A stretch of 64,000 bases of DNA from Bugulina stolonifera (lineage: Eukaryota; Bryozoa; Gymnolaemata; Cheilostomatida; Bugulidae). A program made the position numbers and the translations under genes. This document shows, piece after piece, positions 27,501-38,238 of this stretch. Under the pieces are notes generated by a model. That model was not told where the DNA came from, did no database searches, and was given only the letters and a program-made list of their open reading frames with translations. The DNA lies in NCBI GenBank assembly GCA_935421135.1, contig OW285196.1, positions 8,319,501 through 8,383,500 on the forward strand. Direction: 5' to 3'. Positions within the stretch are counted from its first letter, which is position 1. Each line of letters begins with the position of its first letter.

Positions 27501-28831
27501 TTAAACCCAAAAAGACAAAGTTTTTATTGCAGAAATGGAATCTGCAGGTGTGAATTGTATATATAGCAGCATTTTCACCATTAATTTTCACTACTAAGTT
27601 TAGTAGATTTAGCCTTGAATAACGCCCCAAAACGCCAACTCGGACGACGGCCATGTTGAATATGAGCCGTTGTCGCCATACAGTTCATTTTAGAGAGTTT
27701 TTTTTGTTCTCAAAAATTCATTTATCCTTGTGTTGAGCACCTCTAATCCTTAGTTATTCTATATCAACCTTCTTTTCATCAAATCCAGCAGTGTTTATTT
27801 GGTCGATTTTCAGTGAATTTGGGTCAAACTAGCTCCGAGAGGTGTTTTCAGTGACCTCTGACCCTCAATATGTTGACCATACAGGCTTAAATGAGTAGTG
27901 AAACTGAAGCACATATATAATGGTATCTATACAACAAAAATAACAGCTCTAAGTATCATACAGTGGCCACAGTAATAATTTGAATGTTTAAAAATTTCAA
28001 AAAATTCAATTTGGAGTTGTCCCCACCACATTTTCCCACTTTTCAACAAGCTGCTGCCGGAACCACAGGGGTCAAATAGAAAAAAAATTGGTGGTTTCCC
28101 ACTAATTCAAGGGTGCTCTTTCTACCTGCAAGTTTTCAAAAGAATCTGAGTCGAGCCAGCACGCAAATTTGATCAGTCCCCATGGAACGGCCCATCAACA
28201 ATTACAGTTGATAGTTGACATTATTGAGATAGTTTGGAATAGCTTTGTCTACATGTACATATTTATGTAGGATTGGTAATAACTAAGCCTAATATCATGA
28301 CACGTGTAGATTACTATTGAGTCAATGTGAAGTGGAGCTTTGCAGCTTGAGTTCCTATGGAAGTGTATGTTAGGTTATAATGTTATATATACACGTACAT
28401 GTACAAACTACTAAAGTAATCCATGTTGTAATTCACTCTAATGCTGTTTCAACACTTCCTGTACAGTGCCACCTGTAAAGGGTGACTGAAATATTGTTAC
28501 TTTATGCCATTACCTTGCGTATGAGGCAGAATAATATCTACATATTATACATGTACAAAGTTTTGCCACAAAAGTAACAATGTACATGGTATGCGTAGGT
28601 ACAGTAATTTTACAGTAATTAATATACTTGTAAGTACAGCATGTAATAAATTATTGAGTAATTATGACTGCTGTGATCAAACATGCAAGTAAGTAAAAGT
28701 AAATGGCAGACCCTCAATTCTGAGTATGCACGCTTTGATCAAGGAGACACACTATCTAATTTGCAGCTGGTGCGGGTGGTTTACTAGCTGGTGCTGTACT
28801 TGGAGACATGATGGATGTGGATATATTCTAG
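21585..28831 (+). CDS. Cys-rich / YGQPP-repeat / glycine-tail protein, paralog B
   Basis: Five exons with the same structure and phases as paralog A: 21585-21743, 22013-22072, 23733-24009, 24538-25155, 28767-28831 (1179 nt, 392 aa). The N-terminal module keeps C22, C24, C33, C36, C48, H51, C62, C63, C66 (core [12 protein letters not shown]; then [13 protein letters not shown]). Exon 3 is much longer than in A and is rich in Q, P, H and S, with GKPPPYSPH giving a PPxY motif. Exon 4 carries about 15 GYGQPPA-type units, more regular than in A, then the same [17 protein letters not shown] block. Exon 5 gives [21 protein letters not shown]. The 3' part of exon 4 and exon 5 are far closer to paralog A than the rest, suggesting gene conversion or strong constraint. 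Intron 4 is 3.6 kb and holds a giant inverted-repeat element. The exon 3 acceptor is the least certain boundary. Function unknown. Confidence 0.85.
25228..28193. mobile_element. Giant inverted-repeat (fold-back) DNA element, 2966 bp
   Basis: Arms of about 1.26 kb (25228 to about 26490, and about 26925 to 28193) are near-identical reverse complements around a unique centre of roughly 435 bp. The termini are GGGCCATTCCATGGGGAC and its complement. Flanks carry a 4-bp duplication ATCA (25224-25227 and 28194-28197). No transposase frame is seen; the centre has only a 75-codon frame. It is non-autonomous, and I could not assign its superfamily from the ends alone. It is wholly inside intron 4 of paralog B, so the pre-mRNA would contain a more than 1-kb double-stranded stem. 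Confidence 0.9.
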
Positions 28832-28890
28832 ATGTACGGTTACAGTGGAAATATAGTAATACTCCAACACAAAGTTATACAGCACTGGAT

Positions 28891-28896
28891 AATAAA
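28891..28896 (+). promoter_or_regulatory. Poly(A) signal of paralog B
   Basis: AATAAA about 60 bp downstream of the stop codon at 28831. Confidence 0.55.
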
Positions 28897-29743
28897 TTCT
28901 TTTGGATAAGAACTCTGTTCTGAATGCTCATTAATATTTACTGTGGGAAAGTTTGAGATGAGGCCTACTTGTGGATGTCACTTTTAACCTAAAATTTAAC
29001 ATGAAGTTGAAGTTGTGATTTATTTTTAATTATTTTAGTAGTAGTTAATCTTTTGTTGCACGGTGTAAAATCACATGTAAAATTATCTTTGTGAAGAAGA
29101 GCAGCAGCTTGACTGGTTTTTGCACTATAAGCATTATATGGAGTAGTCTCCTCTCCTCATTGTGAAAGGGAAGACAACTTTAAGAAAAAACAGATAATTT
29201 GATCAAACCTCGAGTGTAAGCAATTATACATGTATGTAACACTATTAGAAGTAAGTGCGCATTCTCATACTCGGCATTATAAATAACCATGACTAAGGAT
29301 CTACAATAATATGTACATTTATACCTAAATCATGATTGTGATAATGCTTCAATGTGTGATACTCAATACATTGATACATGTTTATTGCTGGCTCTATTGG
29401 TTTAAGATAATTAAGTATCAACTTGAATAGCCATAATATATGGATTACTCACTGCAGTAGTTGAGATATGACATCATGTCGAAAGGTCAAGGATTTATTG
29501 AATTTAAATACATTATACATAATTTATTTAATCAGTACAAAGTACATGACATACAGAATGCAAACAACAGTTAGATATTATTCATGTTAGTAAGTTCATA
29601 TTTTCTTCATTCTATGCTATACATGTATACGTACTGTACATATGTAGATAGAGTTTAATTTCGTGTGAAAACAGATTCCAGAAGAAGAATAGGAATATAG
29701 ATAGACAGTGTTAGAATGTCTTCTTCTATGCTGTTAGTCTTCA
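28897..29743. other. Convergent intergenic stretch
   Basis: Lies between the 3' ends of paralog B (plus) and the unknown minus-strand gene. No coding exon. A minus-strand AATAAA at 29494-29499 could serve the minus gene. 29145-29180 contains one copy of a recurring short fold-back motif (CTCCTCTCCTCATTGTGAAAGG). Confidence 0.4.
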
Positions 29744-32700
29744 TTATTGATCAGTGATAGAGTTTGTCACTGTAACAAATCATAGTATCATGAAACAAGT
29801 ACTCAAGATTCCACTGTTATTTCTGGTGTGTATTTTGGCCTAAATTATACCTTTTTGGTGTGTACAATATAATATGAACTAGTAGTATAAAGTGTTGAAT
29901 GTAGACTAAAAATGGTGATTAAAGATATTTAGCACAATATGACTTGTTACTACGAATTAGTGCAAAACATGTGTATTAAATTAAGAATAGCAGACTATTA
30001 GGAAATGGTGAACATCACAGGTCAGAGTAATATGGCTACTCAGTAGTAAGAAGATTTTGTCCACTTACCACATTTCTGGTCTACATTTCGAGCTCCACTT
30101 GGACATTCTATGACTAGTGTTGGAGTTAAAAGAAGTCCATCACCGTCTCTAACTGGGTAAATGGTGCTGTGTGACCTGTTTTAGAATGCAGAACCTGTAT
30201 TAACTTTGTCGTTTGTACGGATTTGAAGGACAGTCAGTTACCTTGCTACTTACATTCCTATTGCTACTCAAAACAACTGTATGGATACAAATAATCTAGA
30301 ATCTATATTATTGTAATGGTTTCTGTGATTTGGTGCGGTCGTCCTTGGACGACTATCGACCCAGAAATGAAGTGCCTATGAGTGGTAATAGGACTTCGCA
30401 TTACATGAAAGATCGAGCGGTCTCAGTAGCCCAAATACTACCAAAGACGACCCATCTGATCTCAAGTCCGACCTTCAGACTATACAATGAAAGAGAGTGA
30501 TCCGACCTAGTAGGCAGTTCGCAAGGCGAATGACCTGGCAAAAGGAAGAGAAAGTCTCTGTATCAAGTATAGATGTGTCTTTATTGAAAGCCAAGTGAAG
30601 ACTGAGACAATGAACAGTAAAACAATGCCCTTTATATAGTATAAGGACTTCCGGCCGACACCACGTCGGGAAAAGACGACGTGTGGTCGTCCGGAAGTTG
30701 CGCAACAAGATGGCCGCCGGAAGCCCGACGGCCGACCCAAAATAGGTCGGGTTCTACAAAAGTTGCTTATAATGGTCCAATTCATGTACAAAATGAATAT
30801 CAATGGATTCTGAGAGGTCGGGCCTCTGTACATGGGTATAAAAGGCATTAAAAGACTTAGATATAATCATACAATCATATATAACAATATAAGAGTAAAG
30901 TACAAGCAGATATATACATGTATGCATGTAATAATGAGTGTCAGATGTAAGATACGACTGGGCGTACCATTACATAGCCCCCTCACACTAGGTCATGGGT
31001 GTCTCTAGTGTCAAGTTAAGAAGGGTACGGTACAGTGTAGATTCTCTGGATACTATATCCAAGTCTGCTTGTACAAGCTGGAGTTGTCGGGGGTGGTTTA
31101 GATGCTGGTTGGCTAGTTCACGAAGAGCTATTTCTCGAGCATAGAGAGGTTCCAGGTGTTGGCGTAGAGTGTCCCCCACCTGTTGACGGCTGGCAAGGTA
31201 GTGAATCCGTGGCTTGAGTTCAGCAAGTTGTTGCATGAACGACGGATCCGGAGATGCAGGACGTGTGGCATTCGGCTGAGTTAGTACAGGAGATGCAGGA
31301 GGTGGGGACTGGACGGCAGGAGAGTCTGGAGTGGCTCGGAGCAGGTCCCTGGCAGGTGTATAAGGAGAGCGGTGCGGTGAGACCTCTAGTGTGGGCCTGG
31401 ACTGCAGTGGTTCGATCAGTAGGGTCGGAGAAGCTGTACAAGAAGCTGCACATGAGACCTTGGGTGGAGAGCCTTCGTAGAGAGGGCCTGACTGAGGAGC
31501 AGGCATACTCTTCCTTGGAGCAGGCCTTGTCTTCCAAGAGGGTAGACGTCCGCGTCGGCCAGGGGGGCCGACACTTACTGCGGAGGTACTAGCAGGAGGT
31601 CGCCACAGAGAAGGTCCAGCAGGAGTGGTAGGCGACGAGGAAGAGGAGGAGGTAGCATCAGAAGGTGCAGAGTCGGGGGTCTGTTCTGGAGATGGGCTGT
31701 GCCGTCTCTTGGGAGGTCGCTTCCTTGTAGAGGAGGAGCTGGGTAAATAAACTGGTTTATTTGTCCCCGACTGTCCGTCCATAGTAGGACGACATGGTAG
31801 AAATGGTGGGGGATCCTTTACGCCCCACCATTCCATGAGGGCCCCATAGCTGGGCCCGTCTGTGAGGAAGAGACGTTTCCCACAGATACTGGATCTCCGA
31901 CTGAAGTGATGGCCTAGAGCATCACGGCTAACTGAGCTGCGTCCGCAGCGACAGTAGAAGCGGGCAAAGTGCTGCCAAATGTGAATGTTCAGTCTCTTGA
32001 GGGTGCCGGAGAAGCCACACTTTGCACATTTGAGGTTAGGCTGGCTCCTTCTAGCCAAGTCGTCTCGGGCTTGTTGAGTGAAGGTACTAATCCATGGCTT
32101 AGTGGCTCCGGAATGCTGGGATGACTCTATGGGCAGCTTGTCAGTGAGTTTGTGCAGCTTAATTGTAGCTAACTTCAGGGTAGAGGTAACAGGAGGTGGA
32201 GTGGGTGGAGGCGTGCCGTCTGGCGTGAGCGTCTTCCGTAGAGGAGATGCATCTACAACACATAATTCATCTGATGTGTAGCCTCCGCCTTCTAACTCAT
32301 GCTCTTTCCTGTGAGAATGTTCAGGGGAATTCTCCTCTGTCCCGACTGATCTATGCCGAGTGGGGAGGGAGAGAGAATTCATGCCTGACAGTCCCACAGG
32401 TGTTGACTGTACCTCTAATTCTGATTCGGTCCTTACTGGTAACACTGAGATTCGCTTACCTTCAGCCGTGAAGACAGGCTGGTTGGAGTGATCCATACTA
32501 GAAGGAGTAGCCGTCTCGTCTGCACGAGAATGAGAAAGGATACGAGTACTGCTATTAACTTCACCAGTGACACGAGGAGTGCAGGAGTTGCCACATGTAG
32601 GGATACATGTGCTTCGGTGAAGTGCTGGACGAGAAAGGACTACTCGTCTGTGAGCTGTCGTATTTATACTAGCCGAGGGATGAGCAATTGGCTCAATTGT

Positions 32701-35700
32701 AGGCAATGCCTCAGGCACATTTTCTTTGTTCGACTCGTCAAATAAGCGCGGGAACACGGCAATAGTTGCCTTCGATTGCTTTTTATCCACTTTAGGGGAC
32801 TTCGAGAGTTCGGCAATCTGTATTTTCGGCTGAAACTGTTCGGCAATGCTAGATTCCGTACAAGAGCGTTTTGCTTTATGTACTTGAACTGCTGGCAGTA
32901 TAGACTGTATCTCCGTCGTTGGGATTATGTCTTGAGGTTCGGCTACGCGACATTTCGCGTCCTCTGGATCAGGTCGGGCTGTTGAAACTTGAACATTCTT
33001 CGAGAGGTTCAGAGGTAGCTCTCTGGTTTGGTCCAGCACGGTTTGTTCCGTGTCGATCCTCAGGCCGCGGACTTGGACTGTAGTGTCTGGCAGTTCTACA
33101 CACGATAAGTCGTCCGTCGGGGCATACTGAATTTGGGCGGGAATCAATTGCTGATTAGTGTCGGGTCTGGACGTGGCCAGATCCTGTTGATCCTTCTGAG
33201 TTGAGGATAGGTCGGGTTCACCTTGTAAGGTTTGGTCCGACGGGGCGGGACGTATGAGTCGTCCTTTCAGCCTTGGGGGGTGATCTGTGGTCACTTCGGA
33301 TGTGTCCGGCTTTGAGTGGGGTCGTTTCTTGCCTGGTGTTGGCCTAGTGGGTTTAGGTTCATCCACTGTGACGGGTGTAGGTGACGCCGTCGGCCTGGAG
33401 TGTGATGGGCTAGTTACCCGTGGGGTTTTCTGTTTGGAGTGGCTACTCTTGACTTTAGGCTTAGTGGGTATAGGTTCTTCCACTAAGACGGGTTCTGATG
33501 TGTCCGTCGGCCTCAGTGGACGACCATTGTGGTTTGGTCCACTCTTCTTGGGTTTGGCCTCAGTAGGAATGGGTTCATCTACTGGGACGGGTTCTGATGT
33601 ATCCGTCGGCCTTTGTGGACGACCAATGTGGGGTGGTCCACCTTCTCCTTGCTGGGCTCCAGTAGGAATGGGTTCGTCTACTGGGACGGGTTCTAATGTG
33701 TCCGTCGGCCCGTCATCTGTGCCTTGGCATTTCTGGAGGAGGGTATGTAGGGCTTTCCGTAGGAGGTCGGCGGGAAGCTCCTCTTGTGGCTTTGGAGGGT
33801 TGGCCTTGCCACCCTTGTTGCTCTGGAAGGCTGTTCCGGTTTCCAGGGCTTCCTCCATATCATCGGGCTGTAACCATGTATAGTACCAGCGTAGGCCACG
33901 GTCGTGGACTGAGAGGCAGAACTTCTCTACAGCCCACTCTTCCAAAGATGCAGGGGGTGCTCCTTCAAAGACTGTTGCCATCAGTCTGCGGATGAGAGCT
34001 GCATAGTCTCTGAGTGACGTGTGGGCTGGCTGTTCCAGGGTGGACAGCTTCCATCGGGCTTCTCTGGCAGATAGTCCATACTGTTCCCTCAGTCGGGAAA
34101 ATATCTCTTCGACTGATCGGGGTCGGCCGCATTCTTGTGCGGGCCCGTGTAGGGCGGCTCTAAGCCGTATGAGGCGTGCTCTGTCATTCCAGTTGCAACG
34201 CTCTGCCATAGCGGTGAAGTCTTCTATGAAGAGTTCGACGTCCTCTTGTCCGTTGTAGCTGAGTGTTTTGAGGTCCTGCTCGGCCTGGTACATTACCTGC
34301 TGAAGCAGGTTCCTTATTCGGTCCATGTCGGTAGGGTGTCGGGTAGTGAGTAAAACTGCTGTGGTTTGTTAGGCCGTGTCGGCCTAATGGTCGTACTGAG
34401 TACCGTCAATCTGTTCTGGATCCGAGGTCGGTCTTTGATTGAAGATCCGGCGTAGGTCGGGCTACATCCAGCGGAACCACGAGAATTATGGGTGCACTTT
34501 AGCGTTTGTCACCTTCTCGTATCCAAGGTTCCCGGGTCCGAGTCCTAAATCGCCGTAGAAGTATTGAAGAATGAGGTCGGTCGGTCACCCGAGTCCGAGG
34601 TCACCTTCCTTCTCTTCGTATCGTAAGAGTACGACCTTAGAATCCCACTGCTGCCACCAATGTAATGGTTTCTGTGATTTGGTGCGGTCGTCCTTGGACG
34701 ACTATCGACCCAGAAATGAAGTGCCTATGAGTGGTAATAGGACTTCGCATTACATGAAAGATCGAGCGGTCTCAGTAGCCCAAATACTACCAAAGACGAC
34801 CCATCTGATCTCAAGTCCGACCTTCAGACTATACAATGAAAGAGAGTGATCCGACCTAGTAGGCAGTTCGCAAGGCGAATGACCTGGCAAAAGGAAGAGA
34901 AAGTCTCTGTATCAAGTATAGATGTGTCTTTATTGAAAGCCAAGTGAAGACTGAGACAATGAACAGTAAAACAATGCCCTTTATATAGTATAAGGACTTC
35001 CGGCCGACACCACGTCGGGAAAAGACGACGTGTGGTCGTCCGGAAGTTGCGCAACAAGATGGCCGCCGGAAGCCCGACGGCCGACCCAAAATAGGTCGGG
35101 TTCTACAAAAGTTGCTTATAATGGTCCAATTCATGTACAAAATGAATATCAATGGATTCTGAGAGGTCGGGCCTCTGTACATGGGTATAAAAGGCATTAA
35201 AAGACTTAGATATAATCATACAATCATATATAACAATATAAGAGTAAAGTACAAGCAGATATATACATGTATGCATGTAATAATGAGTGTCAGATGTAAG
35301 ATACGACTGGGCGTACCATTACATTATCACAGTAACGAGGTAACATAGATACCACTGATAAATTAACTAAATAATATTTACATGTAAGTCAATCATCATT
35401 TGCAATGATTATAATTTGATTTAAAATTTACCAGAAAGTTGTTGGGCCCTCTCTATATAGATAGTACAGAGTAATATAGTAGAAAAAAAGTTTTCTTGGT
35501 CTCTAAAATACTCTTTTTCTTTCTCACATGGTTCACATAACTCTCTGGCTACTAAATGAACCACTCTCTGACTACTAAATGAACCACTCTCTGGCTACTA
35601 AATGAACCACTCTCTGGCTACTAAATGAACCACTCTCTGGCTACTAAATGAACCACTCTCTGACTACTAAATGAACCACTCTCTGGCTACTAAATGAACC

Positions 35701-38238
35701 ACTCTCTGGCTACTAAATGAACCACTCTCTGGCTACTAAATGAACCACTCTCTGACTACTAAATGAACCACTCTCTGGCTACTAAATGAACCACTCTCTG
35801 GCTACTAAATGAACCACTCTCTGGCTACTAAATGAACCACTCTCTGGCTACTAAATGAACCACTCTCTGGCTACTAAATGAACCACTCTCTGGCTACTAA
35901 ATGAACCACTCTGGCTACTAAATGAACCACTCTCTGGCTACTAAATGAACCACTCTCTGACTACTAAATGAACCGCTCTCTGGCTACTAAATGAAGCTCG
36001 AGTGTTAAAGTAGCATATAATATTCACAACTTACGGAGGCAGGAAATATGCCATGAAGACGTCATTTGTTTCCATTTGTTGTTTGACCTTAGATTTGACT
36101 TTGGAGGCTAGCAACCAATATTCATCCAACAAAGATAAATCGTCATCCGTCTTAAATGTGAGAGTGAAGCCTTCGTTGTCACATGTTATCATCGGGCTGT
36201 CCGCAGTAAGCCCGCAAGACTGAATGAAGAAAGAAATGTGCGGTACTATCAATGGTAATGCTAACTTTAAAAGCCAGGATGGGCTGTACTATGATAGTAT
36301 CAACCTTAACCGCTAGAATGGGCTGTACTATGATAATATCAACGTTAACAGCTACAATCATGTAGAACGACATAAATCAATAAAAGATGAAGTGAAATTA
36401 AATGTACATTTATATCATAAAAACTGCAAATTTGGTGTATTCAGGGCAACTATGATAATAATCAAAGTTGTGAATTCTCTAAGCTCATTGTAACTCCCCA
36501 AATACTAATGCTGTGTATGCCAAGTCTATGATGTATTGCTGTAAAACTTGAGCAAATTTATTTCATATTATGCATGTAAAATAGTGCACAATGAGGGATG
36601 GATTCACACTGTTACAAAAATAGGAAACTGTTATTTTAGAAGAACACTTCTCTGTATAATTATATATTAGGTGTATGTGAGTCAAAGGCTTTATAACATT
36701 GTTTCCATTCTACACTATCCCTAGCATCTTATCAATTATAACTTTTAAGTACACCAAGAGAGATTTAAATTTAATATTCCAGAAGTCAAATGAGACATCA
36801 GTAAAAAACATCTACATGTTGCATAGGATACTGCTAATCAGTAATTCTTATGAAGGTTCCCATAAATAGGGTACTTACATCAGAGTTCAAACAAAAGAGA
36901 GATCTGGTACTCTTAAAGTAATAATTGGAGATGCTTAACACAGTTTGTCTTTGGTAGCCATCTTTGGGGCAGTTGGCTTTAAATCTAGCAGAGTACTCCA
37001 TTCTTACTCCTGCTGGTGCTGTTATTAAGACATAGCACATACAGCGGAGAAGCAGGCTCCATTATATATAGCCAGGGTTGGGAATCGCCAATAGCATTCG
37101 ATATTCGATGGTGATTTTCTTTGGTCTATTCACCATCGATTCCACCTAATCTTTGGTTTCCAACAAAGCCATCGAAATGCATGTATTCGTTGGTTTTATA
37201 GGGTTACAGCTGCATTCGATTGTCACTAAGCTGCTAATTAATCTGCTAGTGTTTAGTACAGGAAATAAATGAAAAGCCTTGTAGCTTAGTTCTTATCTTT
37301 TTAACAAAAAAAATGATGATGAGCTGTTTTATTTAATAACAAAATAATAGTTTCTATTTGCAAGCTAAAATAAAATGTGAGTGGCTAGCACCAAATAAGA
37401 AATAATAGCCTGGAATTTCTGGCTAAGATTTGCAGTGCATATAAATATTTGAATGCTAAAAAGAAACATAAAGGTAGAGGAGATAACTCTAAACTATGAG
37501 AAAATGCAAATAAAACTGGTAATATTAGGCACAGTTGTTATAACATTTTAAAGTAATAGACAAAATTAGTAAAGACAATAAATTTCTCTATTTTTACAAA
37601 AATTATACCCATATACATGTGCATTTTCTAAAATCATCATCGATTGTAAAATCGATTGAAGTACAATCATTGATTTGGTAAAGTAACAATCGAATGCTTG
37701 TATTCTTTGGTTTAGTCAGCATAATCGAAAATCGGAAATCGAATGCAAAAGTAGATCAAAGTTCCCAACCCTGTATATAGCATCACTCTCCAACCCAATT
37801 GTCCCAACCACAAACAAAGACCTAAGGCTACATTAAATTGTGCAATACTGTACCTAATTGACAGCTGAGCTCGACGATAATCTTATCGCATGAATCTGAG
37901 AAATATAGCCTTGGTTCCATAATAAGCTATAGTGTACAGATCACTAGCATACCACAGAATTCACAAGACAATATAAATAATGACACACTCATGGAACGGT
38001 ATTACTGTTGTTACTAAATATGTATTGAGTACCGCCATCACTTATCAGAAAAAGTAACGCATAAAAATCTGAATTAAAAATAGCTTATTCAGATGGGAAT
38101 ACAAAAACATGTGCATTAATTCTAGCCTTACTGTGTTTCTGCTCACCAACCAACACTGCATCTGTTAGTGAACATCCAATAACCTGTTGAAGAGTAGAAA
38201 AGTTAAATACTTGGTGCTTAGAGTTGGTTCCAAGTATT
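29744..38238 (-). CDS. Unrecognised Cys-containing protein, 5' exons unresolved
   Basis: Minus-strand exons that join in one frame: 38238-38147, 37018-36879, 36219-36035, 30175-30069, 29769-29744 (stop TAA). They give about 185 residues, including VIGCSLTDAVLV, YSARFKANCPKDGYQRQ, SLFCLNSDSCGLTADSP, MITCDNEGFTLTF, MAYFLPPSHSTIYPVRDGDG and LVIECPSGARNVDQKC. Regularly spaced cysteines and beta-rich segments suggest an extracellular or luminal domain. I see no signal peptide because the 5' end is not resolved. A further plausible exon upstream is 38768-38709 (FVEAQIGKYGPSKAV), but its phase requires at least one intervening exon I could not fix. The terminal 26-nt exon is the weakest call. No family recognised. 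One intron hosts an intact LTR retrotransposon in the same orientation and a 23-bp minisatellite; another hosts a hAT-type MITE. Confidence 0.62.
30312..30974 (-). repeat. 3' LTR (663 bp)
   Basis: Downstream LTR in element orientation, equal in length and apparently in sequence to 34661-35323. It carries the 8-bp terminal inverted repeat TGTAATGG/CCATTACA. The minus strand contains TATATAA followed by AATAAA, placing promoter and R region within the LTR. Confidence 0.95.
30975..30985 (-). other. Polypurine tract of the LTR element
   Basis: On the minus strand TGAGGGGGCTA runs directly into the 3' LTR. A G-rich run in this position is the expected plus-strand primer site. Confidence 0.7.
30988..34326 (-). 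CDS. gag: Gag-like protein of the LTR retrotransposon (1112 aa)
   Basis: Single uninterrupted frame. Residues about 15-170 resemble the Ty3/Gypsy-type retrotransposon gag (capsid) domain: YNGQEDVELFIEDFTAMAE, then RLIRLRAALHGPAQ, and a helical segment ending SVHDRGLRWYYTWL. A long Pro/Thr/Ser-rich linker follows, with about three copies of PTDTSEPVPVDEPIPT between roughly 205 and 290. From about residue 763 there is a C2H2-like finger (CAKCGF...HIWQH) and a second Cys/His cluster (YCRCGRSS...HH). These take the place where a CCHC knuckle would normally sit. A further Pro/Ser-rich tail leads to the stop just before the polypurine tract. GC content is clearly higher than in the host DNA. The role would be particle assembly and RNA packaging; no enzymatic domain is present. 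A second protein encoded by the same element is not seen. Confidence 0.88.
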   Translation of the reverse strand: MDRIRNLLQQVMYQAEQDLKTLSYNGQEDVELFIEDFTAMAERCNWNDRARLIRLRAALHGPAQECGRPRSVEEIFSRLREQYGLSAREARWKLSTLEQPAHTSLRDYAALIRRLMATVFEGAPPASLEEWAVEKFCLSVHDRGLRWYYTWLQPDDMEEALETGTAFQSNKGGKANPPKPQEELPADLLRKALHTLLQKCQGTDDGPTDTLEPVPVDEPIPTGAQQGEGGPPHIGRPQRPTDTSEPVPVDEPIPTEAKPKKSGPNHNGRPLRPTDTSEPVLVEEPIPTKPKVKSSHSKQKTPRVTSPSHSRPTASPTPVTVDEPKPTRPTPGKKRPHSKPDTSEVTTDHPPRLKGRLIRPAPSDQTLQGEPDLSSTQKDQQDLATSRPDTNQQLIPAQIQYAPTDDLSCVELPDTTVQVRGLRIDTEQTVLDQTRELPLNLSKNVQVSTARPDPEDAKCRVAEPQDIIPTTEIQSILPAVQVHKAKRSCTESSIAEQFQPKIQIAELSKSPKVDKKQSKATIAVFPRLFDESNKENVPEALPTIEPIAHPSASINTTAHRRVVLSRPALHRSTCIPTCGNSCTPRVTGEVNSSTRILSHSRADETATPSSMDHSNQPVFTAEGKRISVLPVRTESELEVQSTPVGLSGMNSLSLPTRHRSVGTEENSPEHSHRKEHELEGGGYTSDELCVVDASPLRKTLTPDGTPPPTPPPVTSTLKLATIKLHKLTDKLPIESSQHSGATKPWISTFTQQARDDLARRSQPNLKCAKCGFSGTLKRLNIHIWQHFARFYCRCGRSSVSRDALGHHFSRRSSICGKRLFLTDGPSYGALMEWWGVKDPPPFLPCRPTMDGQSGTNKPVYLPSSSSTRKRPPKRRHSPSPEQTPDSAPSDATSSSSSSPTTPAGPSLWRPPASTSAVSVGPPGRRGRLPSWKTRPAPRKSMPAPQSGPLYEGSPPKVSCAASCTASPTLLIEPLQSRPTLEVSPHRSPYTPARDLLRATPDSPAVQSPPPASPVLTQPNATRPASPDPSFMQQLAELKPRIHYLASRQQVGDTLRQHLEPLYAREIALRELANQHLNHPRQLQLVQADLDIVSRESTLYRTLLNLTLETPMT
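34642..34659 (-). other. Primer-binding site (tRNA-Leu-like)
   Basis: On the minus strand, two bases after the 5' LTR, TGGTGGCAGCAGTGGGAT appears. From memory it matches the 3' end of a leucine tRNA (..CCCACCGCTGCCACCA) with one mismatch, which is typical of a retrotransposon minus-strand primer site. Confidence 0.7.
34661..35323 (-). repeat. 5' LTR (663 bp)
   Basis: Upstream LTR in element orientation. On the minus strand a TATA box (TATACTATATAAAGGG, near 34980-34992) is followed about 50 bp later by AATAAA (34929-34934), consistent with U3, R and U5 order. Confidence 0.95.
34980..34992 (-). promoter_or_regulatory. TATA box of the 5' LTR
   Basis: ACTATATAAAGG on the minus strand, with transcription expected to start about 30 bp downstream. 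The same motif is kept in the 3' LTR and in the related solo LTR at 59598-60404. Confidence 0.65.
35537..35993. repeat. 23-bp minisatellite
   Basis: About 20 copies of ACTCTCTGGCTACTAAATGAACC, some with GAC for GGC and one copy shortened by two bases. It lies just beyond the donor of exon 36219-36035 of the unknown minus gene. Confidence 0.95.
37073..37773. mobile_element. hAT-type MITE (701 bp)
   Basis: Terminal inverted repeats CAGGGTTGGGAA / TTCCCAACCCTG. It is flanked by a perfect 8-bp duplication TATATAGC (37065-37072 and 37774-37781). The interior has ATTCGAT/ATCGAAT inverted sub-repeats and no transposase. It is located in an intron of the unknown minus-strand gene. Confidence 0.92.

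Larger units (their letters stand above)
30312..35323 (-). mobile_element. Complete Gag-only LTR retrotransposon (5012 bp)
   Basis: Two 663-bp LTRs that look identical by eye bound the element, with TGTAATGG...CCATTACA ends. It is flanked by the 4-bp duplication TTAT (30308-30311 and 35324-35327). It lies on the minus strand: the 5' LTR is at 34661-35323, then a primer-binding site, one long gag frame, a polypurine tract and the 3' LTR. There is no protease, reverse transcriptase, RNase H or integrase, so it is non-autonomous and depends on another element. Identical LTRs imply a very recent insertion. It sits in an intron of the unknown minus-strand gene, in the same transcriptional direction. 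Confidence 0.95.

Noticed and set aside
30475..30848. Minus-strand frames of 77 and 113 codons, repeated at 34824-35197 and 59868-60241
   Set aside because: They lie within LTRs and recur only because the LTR is repeated; no domain is recognisable.
31254..34258. Several plus-strand frames of 60-200 codons opposite gag
   Set aside because: Antisense shadows of the GC-rich gag frame.
35537..35993. Regularly spaced 23-bp repeats that could suggest a CRISPR array
   Set aside because: Units are contiguous tandem copies without unique spacers, in a eukaryotic intron: a minisatellite.
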